Shown here in pieces: positions 52,190-61,176 of a DNA stretch of 64,000 nt. The first letter of the stretch is position 1, and each line of letters opens with the position of its first letter. The notes below the pieces were generated by a model. That model was not told where the DNA came from. It made no database searches and saw nothing but the letters and a program-made list of their open reading frames with translations. The position numbers and the translations under genes were made by a program. Source of the DNA: Altererythrobacter sp. H2 (GTDB taxonomy: Bacteria; Pseudomonadota; Alphaproteobacteria; Sphingomonadales; Sphingomonadaceae); the NCBI RefSeq assembly GCF_035319885.1, contig NZ_CP141285.1, forward strand, positions 558,001-622,000, given 5' to 3'.

Positions 52190-53776
52190 CTAAACAGAAG
52201 ACGCCTTGATGAAGTCGGCGCAGCGTTCGCCGATCATGATGCTCGGCGCGTTGGTGTTGCCGCTGACGATCCTGGGCATGACCGAGGCATCGGCGATCCA
52301 CAGCCCCTCAAGTCCCCGCGCCTTGAGCCTCGGATCGACCACCGCCGCCTCGTCGCCGCCCATGCGGCAGGTGCCGACCGGGTGGTAGACCGTGTCCGCG
52401 CGGCTGCGGACCAGCTGGTCGAGTTCGTCATCGTCATCGAGGTTGATCGGATGGCGGTCGCGCGGGCCGTATCCGGTCAGCGGCGGGGCATCGACGATCC
52501 GGTGCGACAGGCGCACGCCGCCCCGCAGCACGGCCATGTCGCGTTCGTCCTCAAGGAAATTGGGATCGATTCGCGGCGCGGCGGTCGCATCGCCGGAGTT
52601 GAGCCGTACCGTCCCCCGGCTCTCCGGGCGCAGCACGCAGGCATGGAGGGAAAATCCGTGGCCCTTGACCTTCTCGCGCCCGTGATCTTCCAGCACGGCA
52701 GGAACGAAGTGCCACTGCACGTCAGGCGCCGGAGCATCGGGCATCACGGTCCAGAACCCGCCCGCTTCGGCATAGGGCGTGGTCATGATCCCGGTCCGCT
52801 TGCGCCGGTGCTCGATGATCGCTTTCGCCATCCGCACGGTGCCTGCCAGGCTGTCGCCGATGGGAACGGTCGATTCGGTCGCCCAGCCTGAGACGTAATC
52901 GATATGATCCTGCAGGTTGCTGCCCACGGCCGGCTTGTCGAGCATGACCTCGATCCCATGCTCTTTCAGGTGCTCGGCCGGGCCGATGCCTGACAGCATC
53001 AGCACCTGCGGGCTGTTGAATGCCCCGGCGCTGAGGATCACCCCGCCGCTCGCGTGGACCACTTCGCGCTTGCTGCCGCAGCGGATGGCGACGCCAGTGA
53101 CCCGGCCCTGCGCGATCACCAGTTTTTCAACCACGGTTCCGGTGCGGATATCGAGGTTGGCGCTGCCGCGCAGCGGCTCGACATAGGCGCGGGAGGCGGA
53201 CCAGCGCTCGCCCTGGCGCTGAGTCACCTGGTACAGGCCGAAACCCTCCTGCCGCTCTCCGTTGAAGTCGCCATTGCGGGGCAACTGGAGCTGCGCCGCG
53301 CTCTCGACAAAGGCCTCGCTTGTCGGATTGGCCCACTTCTGGTCCGAAACGAACAGCGGGCCGCCCGCGCCGTGGAAATCGTCGGCACCGCGCTCGTTCG
53401 CTTCGGCCTTGCGGAACCAGGGCAGGACATCGTCATAGGCCCAGCCGGTGCAGCCCAGAGCGGCCCAGTTGTCGTAATCCCACCGGTTGCCGCGAATGTA
53501 GACCATGGCGTTGATCGCCGACGATCCGCCCAGCCCCTTGCCGCGCGGCTGGTAGCCGATCCGGCCATTGAGGCCCTTCTGCGGCACCGTTTCGTAGCGG
53601 TAGTTGGAGTTCTTGAGGAGAAACGGCATGAAGCCCGGCGTTTTCACCAGCAGGTTGTTGTTGCTGCCGCCCGCTTCCAGCAGGCAGACCCGCCGGGTGC
53701 CGTCTTCCGCCAGCCTGCCCGCAACCGCGCTACCGGCACTGCCGCCGCCGATGACGATGTAATCGAACCTGTCCAT
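52190..53776 (-). CDS. GMC-family FAD oxidoreductase (alcohol/choline dehydrogenase-like)
   Basis: A 528-residue flavoenzyme with an N-terminal FAD site YIVIGGGSAGSAVAGRLAED, the GMC signature RGKGLGGSSAINAMVYIRG, GVILSAGAFNSPQVLMLSGI and the catalytic His region TVYHPVGTCRMGGDE (about 465), followed by SGNTNAPSIMIGERCADFI. Choline dehydrogenase (BetA) is one relative, but no betaine genes are near. The adjacent fatty-acid hydroxylase suggests a hydroxylated lipid, alcohol or sterol-like substrate. It starts at ATG 53776, 21 nt after the hydroxylase stop. Confidence 0.9.
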   Translation of the reverse strand: MDRFDYIVIGGGSAGSAVAGRLAEDGTRRVCLLEAGGSNNNLLVKTPGFMPFLLKNSNYRYETVPQKGLNGRIGYQPRGKGLGGSSAINAMVYIRGNRWDYDNWAALGCTGWAYDDVLPWFRKAEANERGADDFHGAGGPLFVSDQKWANPTSEAFVESAAQLQLPRNGDFNGERQEGFGLYQVTQRQGERWSASRAYVEPLRGSANLDIRTGTVVEKLVIAQGRVTGVAIRCGSKREVVHASGGVILSAGAFNSPQVLMLSGIGPAEHLKEHGIEVMLDKPAVGSNLQDHIDYVSGWATESTVPIGDSLAGTVRMAKAIIEHRRKRTGIMTTPYAEAGGFWTVMPDAPAPDVQWHFVPAVLEDHGREKVKGHGFSLHACVLRPESRGTVRLNSGDATAAPRIDPNFLEDERDMAVLRGGVRLSHRIVDAPPLTGYGPRDRHPINLDDDDELDQLVRSRADTVYHPVGTCRMGGDEAAVVDPRLKARGLEGLWIADASVMPRIVSGNTNAPSIMIGERCADFIKASSV

Positions 53777-53797
53777 GACCTCTCCTTTACGGAAAGG

Positions 53798-54745
53798 TTA
53801 GGTGGTCGCGTGCCCGTCCGCAATCGGGTTTTCATCCGCCACCGGTTGCGGCGCCTGCCGTTCGCGCCAGCGGGCGCGGATCATGTCGCTGGTGTCGCGG
53901 CTGTCATCGTGCGTCCAGCCCGGCTCGCGCAGCAGGTAGGACAGCTTGTGCCGCCAGGGCGCGCGCCAGATGTCCTGCACCATGCCGATCCATTCGTGGA
54001 ACACCGCCCACAGCAGGTTGAAGCTGCCGAGCTGGCGGACGATGCCATACCGAATCCGTTCCTCGTCCGGACGCTCTTCCTCGAAGGTGCCGAACATCCG
54101 GTCCCACACGATGAATACGCCTGCGTAGTTGCGGTCGAGGTAGCGCGGGTTGGTGGCGTGGTGGACGCGGTGGTGGCTGGGCGTGTTCATCACCGCCTCG
54201 AACCAGCGCGGCATCTTGCCGATTGCCTCAGTGTGGATCCAGAACTGGTAGATCAGGTTGAAGCCGCCGCAGATCGCGATCATCACCGGATGAAAGCCCA
54301 GCAGCACCAGCGGCAGGGCGAAGGCGAAGCCGAGGGTGAGCGCCCCGGTCCAGGTCTGCCGCAGGGCGGTGGACAGGTTGTAGTGCTGGCTGGAATGGTG
54401 GTTGACGTGGCTGGCCCAGAACCAGCGGACGCGATGCCCGGCGCGGTGGACCCAGTAATACTTGAGATCATCGAGCACGAAGCAGGCAATCCAGGCCCAC
54501 CAGGCCCATCCGATATCGAACAGGCGGAACTGCCACGCCCACAGGAACAGCAGCAGGAAGGCGCCTCCGGTCAGCGCGCCTGCTACCGTGCTGCCCAAGC
54601 CAAAGGCGAGGCTGGTCAGCGTGTCGCGCGGTTCGTAGGCTTCGGGCCGGTTCTTCCAGGCCCAGACCATTTCCAGCAGCACCAGCACCACGAAGCCGGG
54701 AACCGCATAATCGACAGGAGAGAAATCGGGCACCGGCTCAGGCAC
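53798..54745 (-). CDS. Fatty-acid hydroxylase / sterol-desaturase-superfamily membrane protein
   Basis: A di-iron membrane oxygenase, about 315 residues. It has four or five helices and the His motifs WVHRAGHRV, WASHVNHHSSQHYN and TPSHHRVHHATNP that bind the two irons. C-terminal features include RYLDRNYAGVFIVWDRMFGT. The GTG at 54745 overlaps the upstream gene stop; a GTG at 54733 is an alternative. An upstream frame to 54832 lies inside the neighbour and is rejected. It probably hydroxylates a lipid; carotenoid or sterol substrates are possible. Confidence 0.87.
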   Translation of the reverse strand: MPEPVPDFSPVDYAVPGFVVLVLLEMVWAWKNRPEAYEPRDTLTSLAFGLGSTVAGALTGGAFLLLFLWAWQFRLFDIGWAWWAWIACFVLDDLKYYWVHRAGHRVRWFWASHVNHHSSQHYNLSTALRQTWTGALTLGFAFALPLVLLGFHPVMIAICGGFNLIYQFWIHTEAIGKMPRWFEAVMNTPSHHRVHHATNPRYLDRNYAGVFIVWDRMFGTFEEERPDEERIRYGIVRQLGSFNLLWAVFHEWIGMVQDIWRAPWRHKLSYLLREPGWTHDDSRDTSDMIRARWRERQAPQPVADENPIADGHATT

Positions 54746-55154
54746 CCAGCCGCCGCAGGCTGGCGGCCCATTCCGGCGCGCGCTGGCCCAGGTCAAAGGT
54801 GACACTGCCGAACCGGCGGTCACCCGTGCCAAGCGTCAGGTAGCCGTGGTCAAGTCGGACATGGTCATAGCTGTCGAGCAGGCGGGCGGCAAAATGTGCC
54901 CCATGCCTGCGGACCAGCAAGACCCGCCCGCGGGCATCGCGCAGCAAGGCGCCCATGCCTGCGCGGTCTATCACGACATCGGAGGCCTCGAACCCGCAGA
55001 CGGCTTCGTCCGCCAGGGCGCGGGCGTGGCTTTCGTCTGCAATCCGGGTGTCTCCGCCCAGCCCGAGCCTGTGCGCCAGCCAGGCGAGCGCAAGGATGGC
55101 CAGCAACGAACCGCCGAACTGGAGCAGCAGAGCGGTGGTGATGGCGGGGTTCAT
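54738..55154 (-). CDS. Small membrane-anchored protein of unknown function
   Basis: A 138-residue protein with an N-terminal helix (ALLLQFGGSLLAILALAWLA, about 8-27) and a compact soluble part. FEASDVVIDRAGMGALLRDA and VLLVRRHGAHFAARLLDSYD are the most distinctive segments; I do not recognise the family. The ATG at 55154 follows a possible operator palindrome. Its end overlaps the hydroxylase start, so the two proteins probably work together. Confidence 0.7.
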   Translation of the reverse strand: MNPAITTALLLQFGGSLLAILALAWLAHRLGLGGDTRIADESHARALADEAVCGFEASDVVIDRAGMGALLRDARGRVLLVRRHGAHFAARLLDSYDHVRLDHGYLTLGTGDRRFGSVTFDLGQRAPEWAASLRRLGA

Positions 55155-55163
55155 GACCTGCTT

Positions 55164-55181
55164 ACTGACACAGCTGTCAGT
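55164..55181. promoter_or_regulatory. Palindromic site before the hydroxylase gene pair (TetR-type operator or hairpin)
   Basis: ACTGACA-CAGC-TGTCAGT has perfect 7-base arms with a 4-base spacer. It begins 10 nt upstream of the small membrane protein start and follows the sulfurtransferase stop. Its size and position suit a TetR-family operator, though a small hairpin is possible. Confidence 0.4.
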
Positions 55182-55187
55182 CAGCAA

Positions 55188-55634
55188 TCAAGAGCCGGAT
55201 TGCGCACCGGCATGGAGCATGTCGATCGCGCCGCGCACGGGCGCCACGTCATAGCCTGCCGCCCGGGCAGCGGCGGCGATATCGTCGGGGCTCATGCCCA
55301 GTTTGGCCTGGGCAAGCGACCACAGCAGGGTGGAGCGGGTGCCGGACCGGCAATAGGCCAGCACCGGCCCGTCCGTGCTTTGCAGGGCGTCGATCATGGC
55401 GTTGACCTGCGGCTCGCCAAATCCGCCACCGCTGACCGGAATGGCGCGATAGGCGATCCCGGCAGCGTGTGCGGCTGCCTCGATCTCGGCCCCGCTTGGC
55501 TGGCCGTCATCCTCGCCGTCGGGCCGGTTGTTGATGATGAGGGCGATACCCTGCTCCGCTGCGGCGGCCACATCGCCCGGCGTAATCTGCGGGCTGGCGG
55601 ACATTGTGTCGGTCAAGTGGCGAAACTGGCTCAT
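55188..55634 (-). CDS. TIGR01244-like sulfurtransferase/phosphatase (DSP-rhodanese-like)
   Basis: A 148-residue protein resembling the Blh-like family. It starts QFRHLTDTMSASPQITPGDV, has ALIINNRPDGEDDGQPSG and the active-site loop LAYCRSGTRSTLLWSLAQ with a Cys-x5-Arg motif shared by dual-specificity phosphatases. In related genomes such proteins are linked to sulfide handling; no partner is obvious here. The ATG at 55634 has GAGGAG upstream. It precedes the hydroxylase set by 33 nt. Confidence 0.84.
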   Translation of the reverse strand: MSQFRHLTDTMSASPQITPGDVAAAAEQGIALIINNRPDGEDDGQPSGAEIEAAAHAAGIAYRAIPVSGGGFGEPQVNAMIDALQSTDGPVLAYCRSGTRSTLLWSLAQAKLGMSPDDIAAAARAAGYDVAPVRGAIDMLHAGAQSGS

Positions 55635-55927
55635 GGTATGCTCCTCGGTGCAGCAGCGTCGGACCGGGAGAGCTTTGGCGGCGGCGAACGCTGCTGGCAA
55701 GTGGGGGCAGGCGGGGCCAGCGCCCATGCCCAAATGACACAGTTTCCGCGCGCAGGGTCCGATTCCTTCAAATCGTTCGCATGACGCACGATTTTAGGCT
55801 AAGGGCGAGTCTTGCAGCATGGGGGGTGCGCCTTGCGTTCTCCCCTGCGACATGTCTGGCGCGACAGCCGTTTGCGCGCCGGGCGTGACAGCGACGTAGG
55901 CGGCACGACGAAGGTAAATGCACGTAT
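55635..55927. promoter_or_regulatory. Divergent upstream region of the sulfurtransferase and the cold-shock gene
   Basis: These 293 bp hold no convincing gene. The part before the cold-shock gene is an AT-poor leader with CGCGCCGGGCGTGACAGCG and no clear Shine-Dalgarno site before ATG 55928 (GTAAATGCACGTAT). A structured 5' leader controlling cold induction is plausible but not shown. Confidence 0.3.
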
Positions 55928-56695
55928 ATGGGTTACGATAAAGGGCGCCGCGGCCGAGGCCGGGACAAGCGCGACGGTTTCGGGGAAGAAGGGTTCGATC
56001 CGTTCGGCAGCCCGTCCGGTGGTTTTGCTGGTGACAGTTACGGCGGCGGTCGCGATCGTTTCGGCGGTGGCGGTGATCGCTTCGGCGGTGGCGGCGGCGG
56101 TGGCGGCCGTTTCGGCGGCGGTGACCGGGGCCCCGGTGGCGGCGCTCCGCGCGGCCCGGGTGGCGGTGCCGGCGCTGGTGCCGGTGGCGGCTTCAGCCGG
56201 ATGCCCGCCCAGGTTGTCGGAACCGGCAAAGGTACCGTCAAATTCTTCAATTCGCAGAAGGGCTTCGGCTTCATCGCTCAGGAAGGCGGCGGCGAGGACG
56301 TGTTTGTCCATGTCAGCGCGGTCGAGCGGGCTGGCCTTGAAGGTCTGGCCGAAGGGCAGGAGCTGCAGTTCAACCTGGTTGATCGCGGCGGCAAGGTTTC
56401 GGCGCAGGACCTGCAAGTGGTCGGCGACGTGATTGCAGTTGAATCGAAGCCGGCAGCGCCGCAGCGCGAGCTGACCGGTGAGCGGGTGACCGGCACGGTC
56501 AAGTTCTTCAACGGCACCAAGGGCTTCGGCTTCCTGGTCCGGGATGACGGCCATCCGGACGCTTTCGTACATATCAGCGCCGTCGAACGCTCGGGCCTTG
56601 CGGGTCTGAACGAAGGCGAGCGTTACCAGTTCGACCTCGAGGTTGATCGACGAGGCAAGCACTCGGCCGTCAATCTGGAGCGCGCGTCCGATTGA
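55928..56695 (+). CDS. Two-domain cold-shock protein with Gly/Arg-rich N-terminal region
   Basis: A 255-residue nucleic-acid-binding protein. Residues 1-95 are basic then extremely Gly-rich with Arg-Phe spacing ([31 protein letters not shown]). CSD1 at about 99-168 has [15 protein letters not shown] (RNP1) and [13 protein letters not shown] (RNP2). CSD2 at about 187-254 has [16 protein letters not shown] and [13 protein letters not shown]. Two-CSD proteins are usual in alphaproteobacteria, but the long RGG-like region is notable. It probably binds RNA as a chaperone. Confidence 0.9.
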   Translation: MGYDKGRRGRGRDKRDGFGEEGFDPFGSPSGGFAGDSYGGGRDRFGGGGDRFGGGGGGGGRFGGGDRGPGGGAPRGPGGGAGAGAGGGFSRMPAQVVGTGKGTVKFFNSQKGFGFIAQEGGGEDVFVHVSAVERAGLEGLAEGQELQFNLVDRGGKVSAQDLQVVGDVIAVESKPAAPQRELTGERVTGTVKFFNGTKGFGFLVRDDGHPDAFVHISAVERSGLAGLNEGERYQFDLEVDRRGKHSAVNLERASD

Positions 56696-56757
56696 TCGCC
56701 TCTGCAGCGGGTTCCGTGTGTCGGACCGGCCCGCTCCAGGCACCCAAACGCGGCAGG

Positions 56758-56790
56758 TGGCGGCTCTGATGGGCCGCCATTTGTCGTTTC
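56758..56790 (+). terminator. Probable terminator of the cold-shock gene
   Basis: TGGCGGC (56758-56764) pairs with GCCGCCA (56773-56779) over an 8-nt loop, then TTTGTCGTTTC. The T-run is broken, so it is of moderate strength. Confidence 0.5.
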
Positions 56791-56821
56791 AAACCTCCGC
56801 CGAATCAGCAGGAACAACCCG

Positions 56822-58006
56822 ATGTCGATCACGCCCCTCATGCCCGTCTATCCCCGCTCCGGGGTGCGCCCGGTTCGTGGCGAGCATTGCCACCTGATTG
56901 ACGAAGACGGCACCCGCTACCTCGATTTTGCCAGCGGGATTGCGGTCAACCTGCTCGGCCACAGCCACGAAGGCCTGATCGGCGCGATCCAGCATCAGGC
57001 CGCCACGCTGATGCACGTGTCGAATCTCTACGGCAGTCCTCAGGGCGAAGCGCTGGCCCAGCGGCTGGTGGATATGACCTTTGCCGACACGGTGTTCTTC
57101 ACCAATTCCGGCGCGGAGGCGGTCGAATGCGCGATCAAGACGGCGCGGGCCTATCATCAGGCGGGCGGCAACTCCGACCGGTTCGAGCTGATCACGTTCA
57201 ACAACGCTTTCCACGGGCGCACGATGGCCACCATCAGCGCATCCAACCAGGACAAGATGCACAAGGGCTTCCTGCCGCTGCTGGCTGGGTTCAAGTATGT
57301 CGAATTCGACGACCTTGCCGGTGCCGAGGCGGCAATCGGGCCCAATACTGCAGGCTTTCTGGTCGAGCCCATCCAGGGCGAAGGCGGGATCCGCCCTGCC
57401 TCGCCCGAATTCCTGCAGGGCCTGCGCGCACTGGCCGACCAGCATGACCTGATGCTGGTGCTGGACGAGGTGCAGTGCGGTGTGGCCCGGACCGGCAAGT
57501 TCTACGCCCACGAGCATTACGGGGTGGAGCCTGACATTCTCGCCACGGCCAAGGGGATCGGCGGCGGGTTCCCGCTGGGGGCCTGCCTTGCCACCGAAAA
57601 GGCCGCGCGCGGGATGGGATTCGGCACGCACGGATCGACCTACGGCGGCAATCCGCTGGCGATGGCGGCCGGTACGGCGGTGCTCGATGCCGTCGGCAAC
57701 GATGCGTTTCTTGCCGAAGTAGCTGACAAGGGCGAGCGCATCCGCGCCCGCCTCGAACAGTTCATCGGCAACTATCCCGACCTGTTCGAACTGGTCCGGG
57801 GCAAAGGCCTGATGCTCGGCCTCAAGATGAAGGTCGAAAGCCGCCCGTTCTACGTCCACCTGCGCGACAACCACCAGCTGCTGACGGTGGCGGCGGGCGA
57901 CAACACCCTGCGGATACTGCCGCCGCTGGTGATTGGCGATGCGGAAATCGAGGAGTTCTTCGACAAGCTCTCGGCCGGGACAGCCGATTTCGTGGTTCCT
58001 GCCTGA
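56822..58006 (+). CDS. argD: Acetylornithine aminotransferase (class III)
   Basis: Arginine biosynthesis: transamination of N-acetylglutamate semialdehyde. The 394-residue protein has [82 protein letters not shown] and [17 protein letters not shown] (Schiff-base Lys about 243). It starts at ATG 56822 and overlaps argF as TGATG, which settles ArgD over other class III enzymes. Some ArgDs also act on putrescine or GABA, a possible tie to region 1. Confidence 0.94.
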   Translation: MSITPLMPVYPRSGVRPVRGEHCHLIDEDGTRYLDFASGIAVNLLGHSHEGLIGAIQHQAATLMHVSNLYGSPQGEALAQRLVDMTFADTVFFTNSGAEAVECAIKTARAYHQAGGNSDRFELITFNNAFHGRTMATISASNQDKMHKGFLPLLAGFKYVEFDDLAGAEAAIGPNTAGFLVEPIQGEGGIRPASPEFLQGLRALADQHDLMLVLDEVQCGVARTGKFYAHEHYGVEPDILATAKGIGGGFPLGACLATEKAARGMGFGTHGSTYGGNPLAMAAGTAVLDAVGNDAFLAEVADKGERIRARLEQFIGNYPDLFELVRGKGLMLGLKMKVESRPFYVHLRDNHQLLTVAAGDNTLRILPPLVIGDAEIEEFFDKLSAGTADFVVPA

Positions 58007-58941
58007 TGGGCGGGGCCTTGCGGCATTTCCTCGACCTGTCGGACGCCGGGGTCGATGCGCTGGCGGCGATGCAGAACGATGCCGTGACGCGCAAGGCGGC
58101 GCGCATGGGCTGGCCCAAAGGTCGGGCCGACGCCGATGCGCCGCTGGCAGGCCATGTGCTGGGCATGATCTTCGAGAAGAGCTCCACCCGCACCCGGGTC
58201 AGTTTCGACATCGCGATGCGGCAGTTGGGCGGTTCTTCGCTGATCCTCGATTCGGGTACCAGCCAGCTGGGGCGGGGCGAGACGATCGCCGATACTGCCC
58301 GCGTGCTCAGCCGCATGGTCGATGCGATCATGATCCGCACCGATGACCACTCCAAGGTGGAAGAAATGGCCCGGCACGCCACTGTCCCGGTCATCAACGG
58401 TCTGACTGACCGCTCCCACCCCTGCCAGATCGTGGCGGACATTCTGACCATCCTGGAGAACCGCAAGCCCCTGCCGGGCCTGGAAGTGGCCTGGTTCGGT
58501 GATGGCAACAACGTGCTGCACTCGATCATCGAAGCGGCAGGCTTGTTCAGGTTCAACGTCCGCGTGGCGACACCGGCGGGGTATGAGCCGGACGCGGGCT
58601 TTGTCGCCCAGGCGCGGGCGCTGGGCGCGCGGATCACCTTGACGCAGGACGCGGCCGAAGCTGCCACCGGGGCGGACGTACTGGTTACCGACACCTGGAT
58701 ATCGATGGGGCAGGCCCATGCCGCCGAAAAGCTGGCTGCCATGGAGCCCTATCGTGTCGATGCAGCCCTGATGGCACGCGCGAAAGCCGACGCGATCTTC
58801 CTTCACTGCCTCCCGGCCCATGTCGGCGATGAAGTGAGCGAGGAGGTGTTCGAGGGCCGGCAATCGGTCGTGTTCGACGAGGCCGAGAACCGCATCCACG
58901 CGCAGAAATCTGTCCTGCTGTGGTGCTTCGGCCGGATCTGA
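58006..58941 (+). CDS. argF: Ornithine carbamoyltransferase
   Basis: Joins ornithine and carbamoyl phosphate to citrulline. The 311-residue protein has [20 protein letters not shown] (carbamoyl-phosphate site), [37 protein letters not shown] (HPCQ), DTWISMGQ and [16 protein letters not shown] (Cys at the active site). It starts within the argD stop (TGATG), so argDF is coupled. Confidence 0.96.
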   Translation: MGGALRHFLDLSDAGVDALAAMQNDAVTRKAARMGWPKGRADADAPLAGHVLGMIFEKSSTRTRVSFDIAMRQLGGSSLILDSGTSQLGRGETIADTARVLSRMVDAIMIRTDDHSKVEEMARHATVPVINGLTDRSHPCQIVADILTILENRKPLPGLEVAWFGDGNNVLHSIIEAAGLFRFNVRVATPAGYEPDAGFVAQARALGARITLTQDAAEAATGADVLVTDTWISMGQAHAAEKLAAMEPYRVDAALMARAKADAIFLHCLPAHVGDEVSEEVFEGRQSVVFDEAENRIHAQKSVLLWCFGRI

Positions 58942-58992
58942 CCAGCCCTAACGGGCCGGCCAGGTCTTCCGTTCCGCAGTGCCAGCGCCCAT

Positions 58993-59895
58993 ATGGCCGT
59001 GATGCTGCAACAGACCGAAACCTACTCCAACCGCATCCTGTCGTTTGTCGTACCCTCGCGTGACGCGCGCGGGCGGCTGGTTCGTCTGGATACCGTGCTT
59101 GACGACATTCTCGCCGCCCATGCCTATCCGCCGGCCATCGCGCACCTCTTGGCCGAAGCCCTGGTGCTGGCGGCGCTGCTGGGCAGCCTGCTCAAGGATG
59201 ATGCCGGACAGATGACCATGCAGGCGCAGACCGAGGAGGGTGCTGTCCGTTTGCTGGTGTGCGATTACAAGGCGGGGGAACTGCGCGGCTATGCCGATTT
59301 CGACCCCGAGCGGCTGGCGGAGCTGGGTGCAAACCCTTCGCTCTACGCTTTGTTCGGTCGCGGCTATCTCGCCATCACCTATGATCTGGCCAACAACGGC
59401 GGACGCTACCAGGGCGTGGTGCCGCTGGAGGGCGAATCCCTGGCCGAGGCGTGCCAGGCCTACTTCGCCCAATCGGAACAGGTGCCGACCCTGATCCGCG
59501 TCGGTGTGACCCGCAACGGCGGCCAATGCGTGGCCGGAGGGCTGCTGGTCCAGCACTTGCCCGACGGCGAAGAGGGGCGTGAACGCCTGCACGTGCGCTT
59601 CGACGATCCGGAGTGGGAGCATGTTGCGGTGCTGGCAGGCAGCATCCGGCATGACGAACTGGTCGACCGCGGGCTGACACTGGAGGAGATCACCTGGCGG
59701 CTGTTCCACGAGGAAGACCGGGTGATGGTCGAGGTCCGCCAGGAACTGGCCAAGGGCTGCCGCTGCACCGTCAGCCATTTCGAATCGGTCATCAGCCGCT
59801 TCTCGGCTGAAGATCAGGCGCAGATGCGCAACGACGACGGGCACGTACTGGTTGACTGCGCGTTCTGCTCGAAGGTATTTCAGCTCAATCTCTAA
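58993..59895 (+). CDS. hslO: Redox-regulated chaperone Hsp33
   Basis: A holdase activated by oxidation of a zinc site. The 300-residue protein has a globular domain with YFAQSEQVPTLIRVGV, then a C-terminal zinc region with four Cys as KGCRCTVSHFE and VDCAFCSKVFQ. HslO spacing differs from E. coli but all four Cys are present. It starts at ATG 58993, 51 nt after argF; argD-argF-hslO is a common order in alphaproteobacteria. Confidence 0.94.
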   Translation: MAVMLQQTETYSNRILSFVVPSRDARGRLVRLDTVLDDILAAHAYPPAIAHLLAEALVLAALLGSLLKDDAGQMTMQAQTEEGAVRLLVCDYKAGELRGYADFDPERLAELGANPSLYALFGRGYLAITYDLANNGGRYQGVVPLEGESLAEACQAYFAQSEQVPTLIRVGVTRNGGQCVAGGLLVQHLPDGEEGRERLHVRFDDPEWEHVAVLAGSIRHDELVDRGLTLEEITWRLFHEEDRVMVEVRQELAKGCRCTVSHFESVISRFSAEDQAQMRNDDGHVLVDCAFCSKVFQLNL

Positions 59896-59985
59896 CGGTT
59901 CGTCGCTGCTAACCAACCATTCATCGTATGTCATGAAAGGTAACCGGTGATTGAGGCAGATTGGTGCCCGACACGGAGGAAACCG

Positions 59986-60393
59986 ATGCACGTGAGTTCA
60001 GTCAAGCTGGTGGCGCTGGTCGCGGCCGCGGCAGCGGGGGTGTTGGTTGCGCCGGTCGCTGCTCAGGCACCGGCCCTTGCTATGCTCGACCGGCTAGAGC
60101 GCGGTGAGTGGCTGGTGCGGTTTCGCGGCACGGGCGAACAGCGCCGTGTCTGCCTGCGGACCGGGCGTGAGCTGATTCAGATGCGCCACGGCAATGGGGA
60201 CTGTAGCCGCTACGTGGTGGAGGACAGTGCGGGGCAGGTGACGGTCCAGTATTCCTGTGCTGGCAATGGATATGGCCGTACCAGCATCCGCCGGGAGTCG
60301 GCCACCTTGGCGCAGGTGGAAAGCCAGGGGATTGCCGATGGCAAGCCGTTCCAGTTCACAGCCGAGGCGCGGCGGACCGGGGCCTGTCGTTGA
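59986..60393 (+). CDS. Secreted small protein, possibly DUF3617-like
   Basis: A 135-residue protein with a signal peptide (LVALVAAAAAGVLVAPVAAQ). The mature part has ERGEWLVRFRGTGEQRRVC, NGDCSRYVVEDSAGQ and YSCAGNGYGRTSIRRE with a terminal Cys (RRTGACR), suggesting two disulphides. This layout resembles DUF3617 secreted proteins. ATG 59986 has CGGAGGAAA 5 nt upstream; an upstream frame to 59947 is not used. Function unknown. Confidence 0.72.
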   Translation: MHVSSVKLVALVAAAAAGVLVAPVAAQAPALAMLDRLERGEWLVRFRGTGEQRRVCLRTGRELIQMRHGNGDCSRYVVEDSAGQVTVQYSCAGNGYGRTSIRRESATLAQVESQGIADGKPFQFTAEARRTGACR

Positions 60394-60447
60394 GGTCAGC
60401 CTGATCGGCCATTGCCGGGCGGGCCGAATGTCATTAGCCCCGCACAC

Positions 60448-61149
60448 ATGCGACAGGGTCAATCAGGTGAGCAGCCGGCAGCAGTTGTTCTGCTCTCTGG
60501 CGGGCTCGATTCGATGGTTTCCGCGGGCATCGCGCGAGAGCAGGGCTACCGCCTCAATGCCCTGACGATCGACTACAACCAGCGCCATCGGATCGAGATC
60601 GAATCTGCCCGGTGCATTGCCGGTGAGCTGGGGTGCGAACGGCATGTCGTCCTGCCGCTGGACCTGCGCCAGTTCGGAGGATCGGCGTTGACTGACGAGA
60701 TTGCCGTTCCCACGGGCGGTGTGAGCGATGAAATCCCGGTCACTTATGTCCCGGCCCGCAACATCGTGTTTCTGTCTCTGACCCTTGCCTGGGCCGAGTC
60801 ACTGGGGGCGCGGGATATCTTCATCGGCGTCAATGCGCTCGATTACTCGGGATACCCCGATTGCCGGCCGGAATTCATCGCGGCATTCACGGACATGGCG
60901 CGCCTCGGCACCAAGGCTGGCGTGGAAGGCGAACCGTGCCGGATTCACGCGCCTTTGCAGCATATGAGCAAGGCCGACATTGCTCGCCAAGCCGCGCGCC
61001 TCGGGCTTGATCCGGGGATGAGCTGGTCCTGCTACGCGCCATCGGGGGACGGCCGCGCATGCGGGCTTTGCGACAGCTGCCGGTTGCGCCAGAAGGGCTT
61101 TGCCGAAGCGGGGCTGGTGGATCCGACCAGCTATGCCGCTACAATCTGA
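60448..61149 (+). CDS. queC: 7-cyano-7-deazaguanine synthase
   Basis: Converts CDG to preQ0 with ATP and ammonia, in queuosine biosynthesis. The 233-residue protein has the PP-loop [51 protein letters not shown] and a C-terminal zinc cluster with [20 protein letters not shown]. The ATG at 60448 is a reasonable start; an upstream frame to 60412 lacks a clear signal. No other que gene is adjacent. Confidence 0.95.
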   Translation: MRQGQSGEQPAAVVLLSGGLDSMVSAGIAREQGYRLNALTIDYNQRHRIEIESARCIAGELGCERHVVLPLDLRQFGGSALTDEIAVPTGGVSDEIPVTYVPARNIVFLSLTLAWAESLGARDIFIGVNALDYSGYPDCRPEFIAAFTDMARLGTKAGVEGEPCRIHAPLQHMSKADIARQAARLGLDPGMSWSCYAPSGDGRACGLCDSCRLRQKGFAEAGLVDPTSYAATI

Positions 61150-61176
61150 TCAAAGGCTGGATCTGGGAGATATTGC

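Noticed and set aside
52190-53776. Annotation as choline dehydrogenase betA
   Set aside because: No betB, betI or choline transporter nearby; GMC family members cannot be told apart by these motifs.
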